A stretch of 64,000 nt of DNA from Himantopus leucocephalus (taxonomy: Eukaryota; Chordata; Aves; Charadriiformes; Recurvirostridae). The stretch spans positions 43,621,988 through 43,685,987 of the forward strand of contig RSEF01000005.1 of assembly GCA_003993805.1 (NCBI GenBank), in the 5' to 3' direction. The position numbers and the translations under genes were made by a program. Each line of letters starts with the position of its first letter. The first letter of the stretch is position 1. This document shows positions 35,011 through 48,610 of the stretch, piece by piece. Under the pieces are notes generated by a model. That model saw only the letters and a program-made list of their open reading frames with translations, had not been told where the DNA came from and made no database searches.

Positions 35011-38000
35011 CATATGTAAGTGGTAGCAAAGTCCTCCTGTTATGGTTCCATCTATTTTTAGATTTATACCTTTAATCTCAGATTGAGTAACCCACCACAG
35101 CACTTGGGGAATGATAACCAACTTTAATATCCTGATGATACGTTTCCTAGAAAACTACATTGATTGGCACTCTAAAAGGACCTAAGCTAGATAGAGAAGC
35201 TGTATTATATCTCACTTCTGTGACACCAAAAGCTTGGCTGACAGGATCTTACTAATAACAAAAAGTGTGTGCCAGATCATTGTGATGAACAAACTCTGTG
35301 TACAGAGAGGTCAAGAAATACCACTTTGAGGCCTCTACATTGTGAGTCTGAGACCAAAAATGTGTGTGACAAGTGGGCGCTATGCTGCTTTTTGATTTGG
35401 AAGTGCCAAGTTCTTGTAAACTGCTAAAATGGATGGTGCGTTTTCCCCATTGGGGAAAGTCCTGTGCAGTGGCAATACATTGACGTGGACCTCACACCAC
35501 TTAGTTTTAAGTGATTTTAGGTGTGGAGTTTTGCTAGAGATGCTGTCCCAAAGCACTAACAGAATCCTGTTCTAAGTAGCTTTCTCTGGGATGTTTGGCA
35601 TCAGTTGCCTTTCTTCATCCAGTCTGATCTTGCCTTCTCAAATGCTTCCCCAGATCCTCCCCTTGTTTTCCATCTGCAGCTTCTGCATCCCTGCAGATGG
35701 CTGTACCCCACATTTAGGGCTTTATCTAGACATACATATTTAGCTGTGTGTAGGAACCACAAGTTACTTTTTATTTATTTACTTTGAAAGACTCCCTTAG
35801 AGAACTTGGCTTCCATCTGTTAAAAATGCTACCTCTACTTGTCCTCCCTGATGGAGGCTTGAGGGAAGGGAGGGGAGGATAAGCTTCTCTCCCTAACAAG
35901 CAGCTTATATTTAGCTGAGGAACAAAATAACCCAGATCTTTGGGCTACCTGTGAAGACAGACAGATTAGGCTCCTGATGGCCAGGGTTCCCAGTTCTTAC
36001 ATTTGTCAGATCTGGGCCAGGCCTATGGAGCAGCTTCTCCTCCTACTGTAACAGCCACCCCAATGCATGATAAATGCTTTTCTTGGAGGGAGAGAGAAGA
36101 AGAGTCCTGTTTCTTCCTTTCCGTCTTTTCTAATTGCTTTCACATAGAAACTAAACTGCAGCCCCCTGAGCACCTTGAAGGATTAAATGCTGATCAAAGG
36201 CAGGTTTAACCATATCCCCAGGACAAGCTGCTTAGACACCAAGCAGCACAAGCTGTGAGTTAGCACAGCAACCAGAAAAGCAGAATAAATTAACAATTAT
36301 CATTTCAACACGAACAGAGCAGAGTTTTGGAAGAGGAGGCACTGGGAGAGTTCGGGGGAGCGGAGTATGGGGTATACAGATGGAAATGAAGTCAACATTT
36401 ATCTCATACGTATAGCCAGGAGACAAGCTCTGCTTCTGATCTTGGCTGATTGCTGGCATCTGCTGCCACAAACTGCCTTTTCCCTCCTCAGGTTTGGGCT
36501 TTCCAGCATAATAGCATTAGTGGCATTAGATAGGAGTTTGTGTTATTAGTTACAACCTAAGGGAGGAGGAAATCTTTGGGGGATAAATTAACAGACCCCT
36601 CAGCTATCCTGATTGGCACTCAGCCCTTTAGTTCCTGCCCACTGTGTTCCAGCCCAGATTTTATAGGCTTGTGAAATGTTGAGTATCTTATTCATCTGTT
36701 TATTTTGCAGCGATTCCCCCTAGCGAATTCTGCACTTGCGGTTTCTGGCTTGGACATAATCAGAGCACACGCTTCTGCTCCGGCTTTCCTAGCATTGGCA
36801 AAATCTGGGGAAAAAAATGCACTGACTTATTTAGCTTTGAGGACAGATGACTTAGAGAGGACTACTTAACTGTTAGTGCAAGGACTGTGAGGGATCAGAC
36901 AGCAAATGATCACCATCTAGTCCTCACTGTCTTCAATAATATGGGACCGAAGGGCCAGCCAGTAACACAGAGCAGAGATCTGAAAAGAAGTATCGTTTTT
37001 CACTGTGAGCAAAACCTACCTCTTTATACCATCTATTGCCACTGGGCAGCAGGACCCAGTTCATACATTCGCTCAAAAGAGTAACAAGTTGCTGGTGTAA
37101 GACCCTGGATTGCGTGCAGCCTTCTTCACAGAGTAGGAGGAGAGATGCAGAAACTCTCTCCTCCTTTCTCGAAGCCCAGCTCCAAACCTTCTGGGGGCCG
37201 TGAGCATGGTGGCAGGCTAGTGCTGCTGTAAGAGGAGAGCAGGGATGGGCAGAGGGAGGGTATATATAGGGTCTCTACTTCTTCCCTCTTAATCCTAGGT
37301 AGAATTTAAGTAGAGAGAGTCAGAAATCCTGTTTACAGTCCCAGTTCACTCCCTACCTTCATGGACAGTGACTCGGAGGCACATTCAGTCTCTAACAGAG
37401 GGATAATCAAATCGCATGCTTCAAGTCATTATCTAATCAGTGTAGAGGTCAGGAAGGAGTCTTTCCCTGTGGTGCCTGGCTTTGCTGGATGAGCCAAGCA
37501 TGCTGCAAGCTCTTTTCACTCCTCAGTGGAGTTCAGAGGCAGAAGGCAAGATTTGGTGGACCATCAGTCCAATTCAGCATGAAAACCCAACGTTCTTCTG
37601 AAAAATCAGCAGTCTCACAAGAGAACCTCTCTTGCACACTGGTGTGGAACAGGGAAAAGACTCTAGCTCTCTGTTCAGCTATCAAATATGAATGTGAGCA
37701 GCATGAGCAGCAGAAGCCTTTCATGAAGGTATATCTTTATTTGTACTAAATAATGAAAGGAATTCCTTATGAGTGAATAAACCTGCCAAAAGGATTCAGC
37801 TTGCTCACTAAGACTTCCCCTTCACTGTGAGGCTGTAGCGCTGCATAGATTAGAAGCCATCCTTTGCTACAACGTTAGCAATCCTTTACAAGGAGAATCT
37901 AAATAAAGTTACCATGTTATCTCACTTGTCCTCCCTGAAGAACGACTGCACACTTCTTTGTTTTGATCCCCTTGATAGTTTTCTTTGAATGAAGAGTTTG

Positions 38001-38584
38001 GCATAGGAACCTGCAAGTCTCAATGTGTTTGGAGTGAAGAGTGATTTACTGGTCCATCAAAGGCTTGGAAAACAAAGGGGCCAAGCTCAGAGACTAAGAG
38101 GAGGTCAGCTGTTTTTAGTTCCTGATGTTTATTCTACTCCTGAATTATTTGATGTATACCCAGGGCTTTCACCCTGTTGAGCCACAGACGGTCATCTAGA
38201 CCTTGGATTCTGTGACGAAAAGAAGAGGCTAAGCTGTGCATGCCTTGAGAAAGTCTAGTGAAATGATGGCTTTGTTGAACTGGCATTAGTAAAGTATACA
38301 AGAGTATTTACTCAAACTCAGCTGTTGGGTTGTGTTAAGGTGACTGCTGGAGGTAAAAAGAGAGGTTAGAAGAGCTTGTGGAAGGAAGGGGAGGGGTTGT
38401 CCAGTACTGTTAGATATACTCTGGAGGTTTTATGGCTTTAAGGTCATTTTGTTCCATTTGGGAAGCAATCAGTTGTCCATGAGCACATCGTCTGTAAGCT
38501 AAGTGAAGCTTTGCCATGGCCTCTGTAGATCTTTTATGAATCTGTGAGTAGTGTTCTTATGCTAAGATGTGCCTCAAGAATTTT

Positions 38585-38672
38585 TATGTTTATTCTCAAC
38601 GCTCATGATGAATTAGGGAAGTGTGATTATCTCTGTCTGCAAGCAGGAAAGCAAGACTGTTAGGCCATAGCT
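38585..38672 (-). mobile_element. Possible MIR-like relic
   Basis: GAATTAGGGAAGTGTGATTATC followed by CAGGAAAGCAAGACTG resembles the reverse complement of MIR (GAGGTAGGTA...TTATTATCCCCATTTTACAG...GAAACTGAGG). Confidence 0.4.
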
Positions 38673-41600
38673 AAATTTACCGCTGCACGTATACTGTATT
38701 GCCCCATGAAGTCTTGGTCTCCCAGTCATCTCGATCTTTTACCAGGATGAGATCATGTGGCACCTCCCCACCCTCTCATTTTTCCAGGCTTTCCATTCAT
38801 GCAAACTAGGGTGTTAAGTGGGAGGGTTGACATCTACCCAGTTCTTGCCCTAGTTTGGATTTGGGACAGAGTTAGGGTACGAACATGGACTTGGGAGCTT
38901 GGAAGCTCCCCAGGGCCTAGCATGTGCTCCTTCCTTTTGGGCTGGAAGGGAACAGTGAGCCTGACAAAAATTGACTTTCCTGTCTGCCTGGAGTGGATGG
39001 TGCAGGGGCAGAAGTAGCTGTGACGGACAGCACAAAGTTAGTGGTGGTAGAGCTGTTTGGGAAAGACAGTATAATAGGAGAGCACAATAGAGACTCTGCT
39101 GTTGGGACACACTGATGCCAAGGGCACAGGGACAGACAGGGAGGTGGGGATTCAGCCAAGAATGAAACTTCCTAATCAGCTGAGACAAACAAGATGGACT
39201 TTGAAGCAGTGATGAGAGGGCTTTGCGGAGGTACAGAGACATGTAGGAGACAAACCTCATAAAAAATGCAAAGTGCCTGTCATTTTAGTACCTCTCTCCT
39301 TACTTGGCGGGCGCGGTGTTCCTTTGATGGCGTGGCTGTGGGGCTTGAAGGGTCATGATTCTCAGCAGACACAGGCTGTTGAGCCTGCGTGTGCGTCTGC
39401 ATGTATACACGCACAGAGAATCACATACACATTGGCACATGCTCACGTCATATATCACCAAGTGATGTCAGACTTCACATTGTTGGTCCTTTTTCTAATA
39501 CCTGGCATGAGGCTTTAAAGCCTGATTGCTGTGGGAAGAGAATGAAAGGCTGGCACTGAAGAGCTGATCCACAGCAAAGGCATCCAGCCACTAGGACCTT
39601 GTGCATCAGAAAACCTCAGGACATTTGAAGACAGGAGTGGTTTGGCTGTCTTTCCATCTGGCTCCTTGGATTTCCAGCAGGAGCTGGGCCTTGGGGGGTT
39701 TACTGTGTCCATGTCTTAACACCCAGGGCAACTATGTGATCTGAAAGGGCATTAAGGATTCTTACAAATTTTCAGAAGCGTGTTGATATTTCGTCTCTTT
39801 TTCACTCCTTTGTACTGTGTGTAGCTACTACCTGCCACCTCAGGAAGGCTGTGATCAGTTGTGCTGTGTGTATATCCTGATGGAGTACCTTGAATTGAAA
39901 GTTCTTCACTACAGAGACTGTATTGCATCCATCAGAGCTTTCTAACATATCTTAAGAAATGATACTCTGTAACACCTAGATAATTTGTTGGCCATTTTTG
40001 TTGGGAACGAGAGAAATGTCACAAAATGCCCTTGAGATGTTCCTGTAGGAGGCGTGCTCCTGGCTGTGCTTTGCAACATGTCAATGGAAAATAAATTACA
40101 TTAGAATAAGTGGGTTTATTGCAGCATTTGTTTTTTAAATTAATTGTGTTATTTGTTTGGCCTTACTGGGAATTGGGGTTTCCCACACTGAGCTGTAATG
40201 TAAAAGACGCTGGGAAATGTTGATGCAGCACCTCCAAATCAATGGGGTAAGATGGAGTGAGGCACTGTACTGGCTGTTTTCAATCTTTCTTAAGCCTGAG
40301 GGTGAACTTGACATGAGTTCATGTTCGTTTTGTTTCTCTATCACTCTACTTCCTCTGCAGCCTGTGGTATGCAGGCTGATTCAGTCAATCCGTATTCAGG
40401 CCAAACATCCATAGAAGTCAAAGGAATTTGTTCGGTGTCAACATTGCATGACTTGGTGCCACAAAGAACAATTACATTTTTGGGGGTTATTTATGTGATG
40501 TTGCTTATTTGGCATGTTGCTTTCATGTCGGTGCCAAACTTCCACGCTCACAGCTCAAACAAAAGACGAAAAGTAACACAGTAAGACCAAGTACAAGGTA
40601 GACTAGCCTACCTTAGACCAGAGGAAGAAGAAGGTGCATTCACAGACATGACATGCAGAAGTTGGATGAGGTCCATGCCGTAGTCTTGGCATAGGGAAGT
40701 GAAGAGATTTGCACCTGTCCCGTGCAGCGGGCTCCCAGGTGCCCCAGACCCTGCATTAGGAGAGGGCTGCAGCTCTTAGCAGCTTTTCTGCTCTCGGTTC
40801 TTGTGTTGTTTTCTTTCTCAGTCATTCCTCCTGCATATTTATCAGTTCTCTTAAGAGTTGTCCTCACGTTCTATATACAACTGGTAGATGTGAAGAAGGC
40901 AACATGTACCCCAAAATATAGCCACAATATCTGTAGCCAAGGCACATTACGCACAATGTATTCAAATGTGTAAAATAGCCTGGACGTTCATTTCCCTATG
41001 GATCCACTCTGCGTCAAGCAGGCCAAAGCCCTACATGGCACATTCTCCAGTCTTCTGGCAGGCGTGGAGCCAAATTCAAGCGCAGCACAAACAGATGCCA
41101 CTCTTCAGGCTTCAGCACGTTTGAACTCAGCGCACAGTGCCTGCCAGGCAGGCTGCTTGCTCTGCGCTGCCCTTCATTCTTGGAGCAGGGAAGGCAAGGG
41201 GGTCTGCCTGCGAGTGGGAAAGGGTGTGCCAGGACAGGAGGAGCATCTGTCCCCTGGCCGGCAGGCAGCTGCCAGCCCCCCTGCCAGCGTGGGAGCTGCG
41301 CAGGGCAGATAAAAGGGGTCCTCTCTCATCTCGCTCATCTTCTTCGCAAACGCTATCCATCTGCACGGATATTTACACGTTCTGCCAAAGTGACAACATC
41401 ATTACCACTTGCTTAATATTTGAGCTGCTGGAATACTTTCTGCATAATTTAATGCTCAGATGGGATGATGCATATGGGTGGGCAGCAAGGCGCTCTGGGC
41501 TGCTGGCTCCCCACACGTGCGGGGAACGTTGCTCCACTGCTCTCTGAGGGGTAGCTGGATCACTGAGAAAGTTGCTTGCTGCCTAATCCTGTTGCTTTGA

Positions 41601-43640
41601 GGTGGGGAATCCATCCCACTTGAGCCTGAATGGCAGGAAAATCCCAGGAGCCTTGATAATTATAACACTGAAAACATTTCACCCCAGAAATCAGGGAGTA
41701 GCCGGAGAAGCATATGGGAGCTGATGGGAAAGGAATTGAAATGACCCTGGAAGAAAACTGGAATGCTGTATTTCTGAAGCCAAGACAGCACTAGAAAGCT
41801 GAGATTATCCTCACAGAACATAATCTTCTTAGGCTTTGTTTGCAGGCAGAGTTGGGCTGTTTAAACAGAGCAAGGGGTGGGGGGATCCAAACCCACATGT
41901 CTCTTATTTAAATGCAGACTAATTTTGCACCCTGTGTTCCTCACTCTCTCATTTGGGATTCTGTCGGTTGCCTCAGAATAAATGGCTGTAAATCCAGAAA
42001 CACACTTTTTCCCTCTCTGGTCTTGCCACTGTGCTCACCACAGTATTTTCTGTAGGCCTCTGACTCTTGGAGGATGGAAATGAGCTCCCTCGGAGCTGTG
42101 AATTCCTCAGCAGCTCCTGCCTTGTTTTATGGGCACAGCACATTGCTGTGACAGCTCAAAGAGAACAGGGGAAGGACCGAGTGCCCTTTTTCTTTATCCA
42201 CCTTCAAGGGTTCAGAGGAAATGTCATTACCTTTGCAGCTTCCCCAGGCATGCTGTTATGTGGCATGCACCACTGTGTGGCAGGTGGGATGAGGCTATGG
42301 AAGCTTCTGCTCCCCATAAGAAAAGGATATTTTCTTCAGCAGGAAAATGCCTCTACTTCAGAATCTGCTGACTTTGTTGCCAAAATCAAAGGTTGAAAGG
42401 ATTGCTAATTTAGATTTTTCTCCATGAAAAATCAATTTCCTATCAGGAAAATACAAGCTGTTCAGTCCCATTACTTCTCCCTCCATGGTAGTCAGATGTG
42501 TTTCTCCCCATTAACACCTCCTGGCCATGTACCCTCTATGCAGACCCTGGGACAACAATTGCAGTCTCAGAGCTTGCTGTTTCAGATATAGGGAGGCACC
42601 AAGCCCCACCGGTGGGTTATCTGAAATGTGCACAAGGGTCATTCCTGCTTCCTTCGTATGCCAACATATGCCAACTCCCTTCTGCTGAGCCAGTCTCCCA
42701 GCATGACCCCTTCTTTATGCCTTATCCAGCAGAGTTGGCTTATTTTCTCTCCTCTTCACAATGCCACTGCTACCTGTATTGCAGCATCCTCTGAAAGATT
42801 AAGGGTGTACAGTTGTGCCTTAAGCAGCTGTTTGGAGAAGAAAACATATGTATGTGTATAGGGAAATGGTGTCTTGCAAGTCCTCTTCACAGACCACCTG
42901 GCATTGAATGGCTCAAACAGAGGGTGGTCCAAACATTCAGAGACCAAATGTCACTGTTAGACTGAAATGTATTGTAAATAGAGGGCAGCTGAGCAAGATG
43001 CATTTAAAAAGGGCTGTTTTGAAACACATCAGTTTTAAAACAAAGGATGTAGGGCATCCTTACAGAGTACCTTAGGAAGCAGTGATTTTTGCAAAAGACT
43101 TTGGGGTCATGGGTGTTACTCAGATGAATACAATCTCTCAGGATAATGTTGTGGCCAAAGGACTAAGTCACTCCCTGGATACGTAAACAGGAGAGTATTA
43201 AGTAGGAATAAATACATCTGGTTTTGGTATGAGTGTGACTGTGATCCATTTCTTATCCTTACAGCTGCTATTATATTAGAGGGGGTTCGTTCTTAGATAT
43301 GATAATTGTTAAAAGGATTGGAAAATTTGCCCTTTAGTGAGAGATGAAAGGTATCCACCTGAAAAAGAGAAGGTGGAGGGGTGACAATCACAATCTACAG
43401 TTACTTACAATGGTAAACAGCAATTTAATAATAGAGAGCTTTTAAATTTTTAAAAGTGAAAGCGTGACATTATTGTGTGGCTGGAAGTTTAAGCTAGACA
43501 AATATAGACTAGAAATAGTCTGCACATTTTAAATAATAGGGATTAAGTAATAATAGAACAGTTTTCTACAGTGTGGGAAAGACATCACTGCTGGCAATTT
43601 TCAGTCAAAAATCCTGTCTCCCACCCCCATTGAGAGAATT

Positions 43641-43681
43641 AAAAAAAAAAAAAAAAAAAANAAAAAAAAAAAAAAAAAAAA
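43641..43681 (+). repeat. Poly-A tract interrupted by one N (43661)
   Basis: Twenty A on each side of an N. The length is probably an assembly estimate. No retroposed gene could be recognised upstream of it. Confidence 0.9.
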
Positions 43682-46600
43682 GTAGTTCAGACACAGCTAT
43701 TGGACTTCAAGTAGGAATTAAAACAAGAAAGTTAGACAGGCTGAGTTGTGCTGGAGTTCAGAGTAGATTTCTTCATGGCTCTGAAAAAAAAAATATAATC
43801 GTGCATCTTCATCTCTTGCATCTTCTGCAGCAGCGTCACTGTTGTAAGGCCAGCACTTGAGGGCATGCAGCAAAGGCTTCTCCTCCCTCCATAGGATTTT
43901 TTTCCTTGCATCTGCTGAACTCCCCCAGTCTCCTCCTGCTGCGTACGGAGCTGCTGTGTAGGTGACTTACAGCATCAGCCTTTTCATCCTAACAGGAAGC
44001 AAGCTAACGTGTCTCAAATCATTTAAGCACACAGAATTTATCTTGCAAATGCCTGTCTGCTAGACTTTTCTTTCTCCTGCTGACTTGTCAGAGCAAAATC
44101 ACATAATCCCTATGTGAAAAGGAGAAAAAAATATTCAAAAACAGTCTTGCAAAAGACCAGCATCTCGCTATTGTCTTGAATCTCCTCTCCTTACCCATTA
44201 GATAGGGAGAACTTTTTTCTTTTTGATAAAGGACACATGGTTTTTAACAGGCGATTCCTTGAAGCTGTAATTTACAGCTCCTCCTCCTCCTCTTTACCAA
44301 CCCACCTGTCAGGCTCAATCTCCTGTTACAGTTTGCTAATGCTACCAAGTGCTGGTCATAAACCATTGCCCTAATTACTCAGAACATGGGGCTGAACGGT
44401 TAGTTAGCAGCGCTATTGCAATTATGGCAGCTTTTCAGGTCTAATAGCACTTTATGTTTCACTGCTTTTTATATGTCACTGGTTAAGATGATGAATTAGA
44501 GGTAGTACTGCACCACCTGCTCATGTTCTCTCTCGGCAATGGTAGCGCACCCACTATGATGCTGTCTCGATAGGAGACGGTAGCTAACTGGGACCAGCTG
44601 CAGGTGGCTGGGGGTGCTTGACCTGTGCTCCTCTGTGGATGTAACATTCTTGGCTTGTATTTTTCCATATTCTTTCAAACATGTGATCTGTTTATGTTTC
44701 ACCACCATCAGTACATATATACTGTTTTTTCTCCTCTGTGTTAAAGAATTTTCTACAACAATCTTGGGGTAAGAGCAGCAAGTACAAACCTTGGGAGAAG
44801 AGGCATATTAAATTGCACACAACTTTTCCTTCTCTTAACTTTTGCTTCTTAAAATGATGGATAAAAGGAAAGAGAGAAGCTGCAGCTTTGAACTTTAATG
44901 TATCACAGTATCTTTGAACTAACTGGTGCATGAAATGTTCTTAAAATTCTTTAAAAACATGATAGAGAATTATGATGTGTAGTCTTCTTTTAAGGGATGT
45001 ATGTTAGGGGGATGAAGACTGGTATAAAGGACAGAGTTTGGTCTGAGTATGATCTTGAAGTTCTTGGGTATTGCCTTGTAATGAAGAGCTTTAATTGTCT
45101 GGTCTCCTGCTCCCTGAAGAACTCCCCCTTACATTGCCCTTTATCAGTTTTAGAAGATAATATTTAAGCAGCGCTGCATGAATACTTTCATAATTGGTAA
45201 TAAAAAACCTACATTTTCTCCTCATATCTTTGACTCCAGCTACAGGGAAACTAAACCTTTAGCTAGAGCCTTTAGAGGAATTTTAATGTGAGCACATTAG
45301 TTTGGATATATGTAGTGCGTTGGTGTACCTGAGTAAAGTGCTGAATTGTTTAATTGATTGAATACGGGTACAATGCTAAATTGACAGCCTGTCTGCCAGC
45401 TTCCTCTTTTTATTTACAGCATATGTATACAGTGATGGTAGTTTAAGCTCCCCACGTATGTTTATGCTGACTTGAAGAGCTCACCTATATGGCCAGAAAG
45501 GGAATCTGTCTTATGCAGTCACTCCTTGTATTTGCTGTTGAGGTATTCCCCAAAAGACTATTTCTACTTGCTTTTAGGGTGCTTCTAGGATAACAGTGTG
45601 TGTGTTGGTTTTGCTGCATCATGTCCCTGAAAATCAGATCCATATCCACAAAACTCAAGTCAGGAAGGTCCTGAAGCATTGGCAGACATGATTCACTTTC
45701 CTTTGCTCCTGCCCTGGATCAGCAGAAGGAGCACTATCAGCAGTGAAACACTATTTGGCCTGTTCTTGTCCCCTTTGTGCCAGTTTGGGATCTAAATTTA
45801 GGTGGTGAAATGTATTTCCATGTTCCTGTCTCAGTCCCATCAGCTTTCTGAACTCTGAATGGCAGCTGGAGACAGAGAGGGACCTGACAAACTATGCAAA
45901 ATCAAAATACATCAGGGAAAGAAACACGCTAAGGATGTGGATGCATTTTTTGTGGAGCAGAAGTATATGTGGTCAAAGAGGTTCTCAGTGTTGCTGAGGA
46001 GAAATTTTGCAGGGAGGAGAAGAGAGTGAATACAACGCACGACAGAACCATGCTTTGTCTGCCATGAGGGTAGCTTGCTGGTTGTAGGAGACAGTAAGCA
46101 TAGATAGATACATTTTAAGACTGAATCCTGCCATACTTTTGAAAACAGTAGTAGAGTTGCAGTGCAATATATCAACCAAGAGCTAGAACAAAAGCCAGGA
46201 GCTTCTTGATCACATCAGAAAAAGCTCAAGGAAATTAAGTAATTATGTTCAATAGTAGTGAAATTGCACTTTGTTCCTTTACAAATCAGCTTCTGTTATA
46301 CAATTTAAAATAAATAAATAAGACATATTTGTATTTCCTATCTCCTCCTAAGGTAACATACAGAAAGCAATTGTATAACGGATGCCGCATTTGATGCCTA
46401 AAGGTTCTTTCCTGCCTTTGCTGCTGATACTGATGACCACATCTGAGGGTGTTTGTGCTTCTCATTCACTGTTGCATAACAGCCTATGCTAGTTTTGTGA
46501 GCTGATTTATTTTCAGCCTTCTAGCACATGACTGCTTTAGACCATCCTCCTTTCTTGTTCCAAATTTCTATTGCTCCTTCCCACAGTCCTTCTCAGCCTG

Positions 46601-46704
46601 CTGCTCTGTGGCTAGCGCCAGTCTGCATATCCTTTAAGAAAACACCCTTGAGGAATATCATGCCATCATGAATGTGTCCAGACTTTTTCCAAGATATGCT
46701 CAAA

Positions 46705-47021
46705 ATAAGCATAGAATTGTAGAATCGTAGAATCATTTAGGTTGGAAAAGACCTTGAAGATCATCAAGTCCAACCGTTAACCTAACACTGCCAAGTCCAC
46801 CACTAAACCATGTCCCTAAGCACCACGTCTAAATGTCTTTTAAATACCTCCAGGGATGGTGACTGAACCACTTCCCTGGGCAGCCTGTTCCAATGCTTGA
46901 CAACCTTTTCTGTGAAGAAATTTTTCCTAATATCCAATATAAACCTCTCCTGGCGCAACTTGAGGCCATTTCCTCTTGGCCTATCGCCTGATACTTGGAG
47001 GAAGAGACTAACACCCACAAC
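46705..47021 (-). mobile_element. CR1 LINE 3' end, avian type
   Basis: Reverse-complement CR1. Terminal repeats (ATAGAATTGTAGAATCGTAG) are at 46711, then TTAGGTTGGAAAAGACCTTG. The - strand frame at 46803-47018 retains the C-terminus of the CR1 reverse-transcriptase ORF ([20 protein letters not shown] then [10 protein letters not shown]). The element is 5'-truncated at about 47021. The frame is open but only about 70 codons long. Confidence 0.97.
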
Positions 47022-48153
47022 TTTTTTTTTCTTTTACTTCTACAGCATGGGTTGTGTCTTACCCCATTTCTTTACATTTCCTTAAGTTTTAATCATCATC
47101 TTCTGTGCAAAATGTGGCATATACCTCGCTTGAACCTGACCAGTTATGTCCAAATTTGGACTGCTACATGCTGAAAACAGACCAAGGTCACATTTGGCAG
47201 GTTTAGGAAAAAGAGACAATATGTAGAGGAAGTTAAACATCCTTAGGGTATGATGCGGTTTATTGGACTCCCAAACATAGACATTTCAAGTAGGGAAGCT
47301 GGGTACATAATACCCTAATAATTGCCTGAAAGCGCTGAGGATCATTTGGCCCTTTAGCCCTTCCTCATTTACTGTGCATTACTGTTTTTCTCATGACGAC
47401 TGGAGGGACGAATGGTGTGGGAGTGACAGTGTGGTATTGTGGTATGCCAGATCTCTTAATGCAGGCTGCTCTTAGAGGGGAATGCCACCCCTGGCAGAAG
47501 CCTGTCCTATTTTGGGTTTAGGATGGGGACCATATGTATGCCATGCGTATTACACATCTTTCTCATGGACCTCCTGTCATAAATGGTATCAAGACAATGA
47601 AAGCAGTATTAAGACTCACACGCGTTTAGCGTGAACTGGACATGACACCATGCTCCTGCGCCAGTATCATACGTCTGCTTAATCTCTCTAAAATTTAAAA
47701 TCCCTGGGCCTTAAGAATAAGGCTGTTTGCTGATCCCCTCTGCAGCAGTCCTTTCTTGCTGACAGTGTAGTATCTTTTTGTAGGATTTTTTCTTGTATCT
47801 TGCCTTTCTGGTCATTTTGTAGCAGATGGGTGTTTGTTGCCTACATTGTCCTCTCTCCTCCCTGCTAGAATCCTTCATTCCTGTTTTGTTCGTTTCTCTC
47901 TAGGTCCTGAGAAACTAGCAAACAGTCACCTCAGCTCCCTGCTCCCCATATCACTGCTGTTATTTGTCCCCTCTGGGAGCTGGTTCTCAGTTCTGAAAAT
48001 CTGTCTCTCCGGACTCTGGTGGGAGTCTGAAATACAGAGCAGGACTTGACTCAAGCCTGACCCTGTCTTTGATTGTAATATGCATTTGCACCCTCTCTGC
48101 TGTGCCTAGTTCATCCTTCTGTCTGTGTCCTTGCAGAGATGGGGAATGGTTCC

Positions 48154-48253
48154 NNNNNNNNNNNNNNNNNNNNNNNNNNNNNNNNNNNNNNNNNNNNNNN
48201 NNNNNNNNNNNNNNNNNNNNNNNNNNNNNNNNNNNNNNNNNNNNNNNNNNNNN
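48154..48253. other. Assembly gap (100 N)
   Basis: Exactly 100 N; the right edge cuts into a CR1 fragment, so the gap probably hides the rest of that element. Confidence 0.95.
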
Positions 48254-48298
48254 GTGAAAAAATTTTTCCTAATATCCAACCTAAACCTCGCCTGGTAT
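48254..48298 (-). mobile_element. CR1 fragment at the edge of a gap
   Basis: AAATTTTTCCTAATATCCAA then CCTAAACCTCGCCTGG is the same CR1 segment seen at 46918-46955, in the same orientation (- strand). The 3' portion lies in the gap to its left. Confidence 0.85.
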
Positions 48299-48504
48299 TT
48301 CATATGCTGAAACCTGCATAAACAGGACATGTCAGGGACCCTTCCCTGCATTCCCTCAGTTTTAAGGAAAGGACAGGGTTTAGAGCATGTTTGTGCTTCA
48401 GTGCACATGGAAGCTGGGGGGACAGGGGACCAAGGAAGTGCAGTGTAGCCTTTTGGCTGCAGCTCTAGGTCGGCTTGATCCTCTTGACGCTCCTTGGGAA
48501 GGGA

Positions 48505-48610
48505 GGGAAATATTGTTATCCCTTTTACCAGCAGCACAGAGACAACATGACAAAGCAGCAGGGACATTAAAAACAGAGTCCCAGTCGCCAGTCTGTGTCT
48601 TCCTGCTAAT
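48505..48610 (-). mobile_element. Possible MIR-like relic
   Basis: ATTGTTATCCCTTTTACCAG, then GCACAGAGACAACATGAC and AACAGAGTCCCAGTC, resemble the reverse complement of MIR. Weak. Confidence 0.35.

Larger units (their letters stand above)
29336..46704. other. Beta intron 1, middle part; little recognised
   Basis: No exon recognised. Contains one duplication around an N (31.8 kb), two homopolymers with Ns (33.9 and 43.66 kb) and two MIR-like relics. No neurexin LNS6 motif (such as the GGHAGATYIF continuation) was seen in the translations examined. Confidence 0.55.

Noticed and set aside
43573..43860. Poly-A tract as the tail of a processed pseudogene
   Set aside because: No gene-like sequence is seen upstream, and the tract is an A run broken by an assembly N.
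46803..47018. 71-codon open frame on the - strand as a host gene
   Set aside because: Its sequence is the C-terminus of the CR1 reverse-transcriptase ORF, so it belongs to the repeat.
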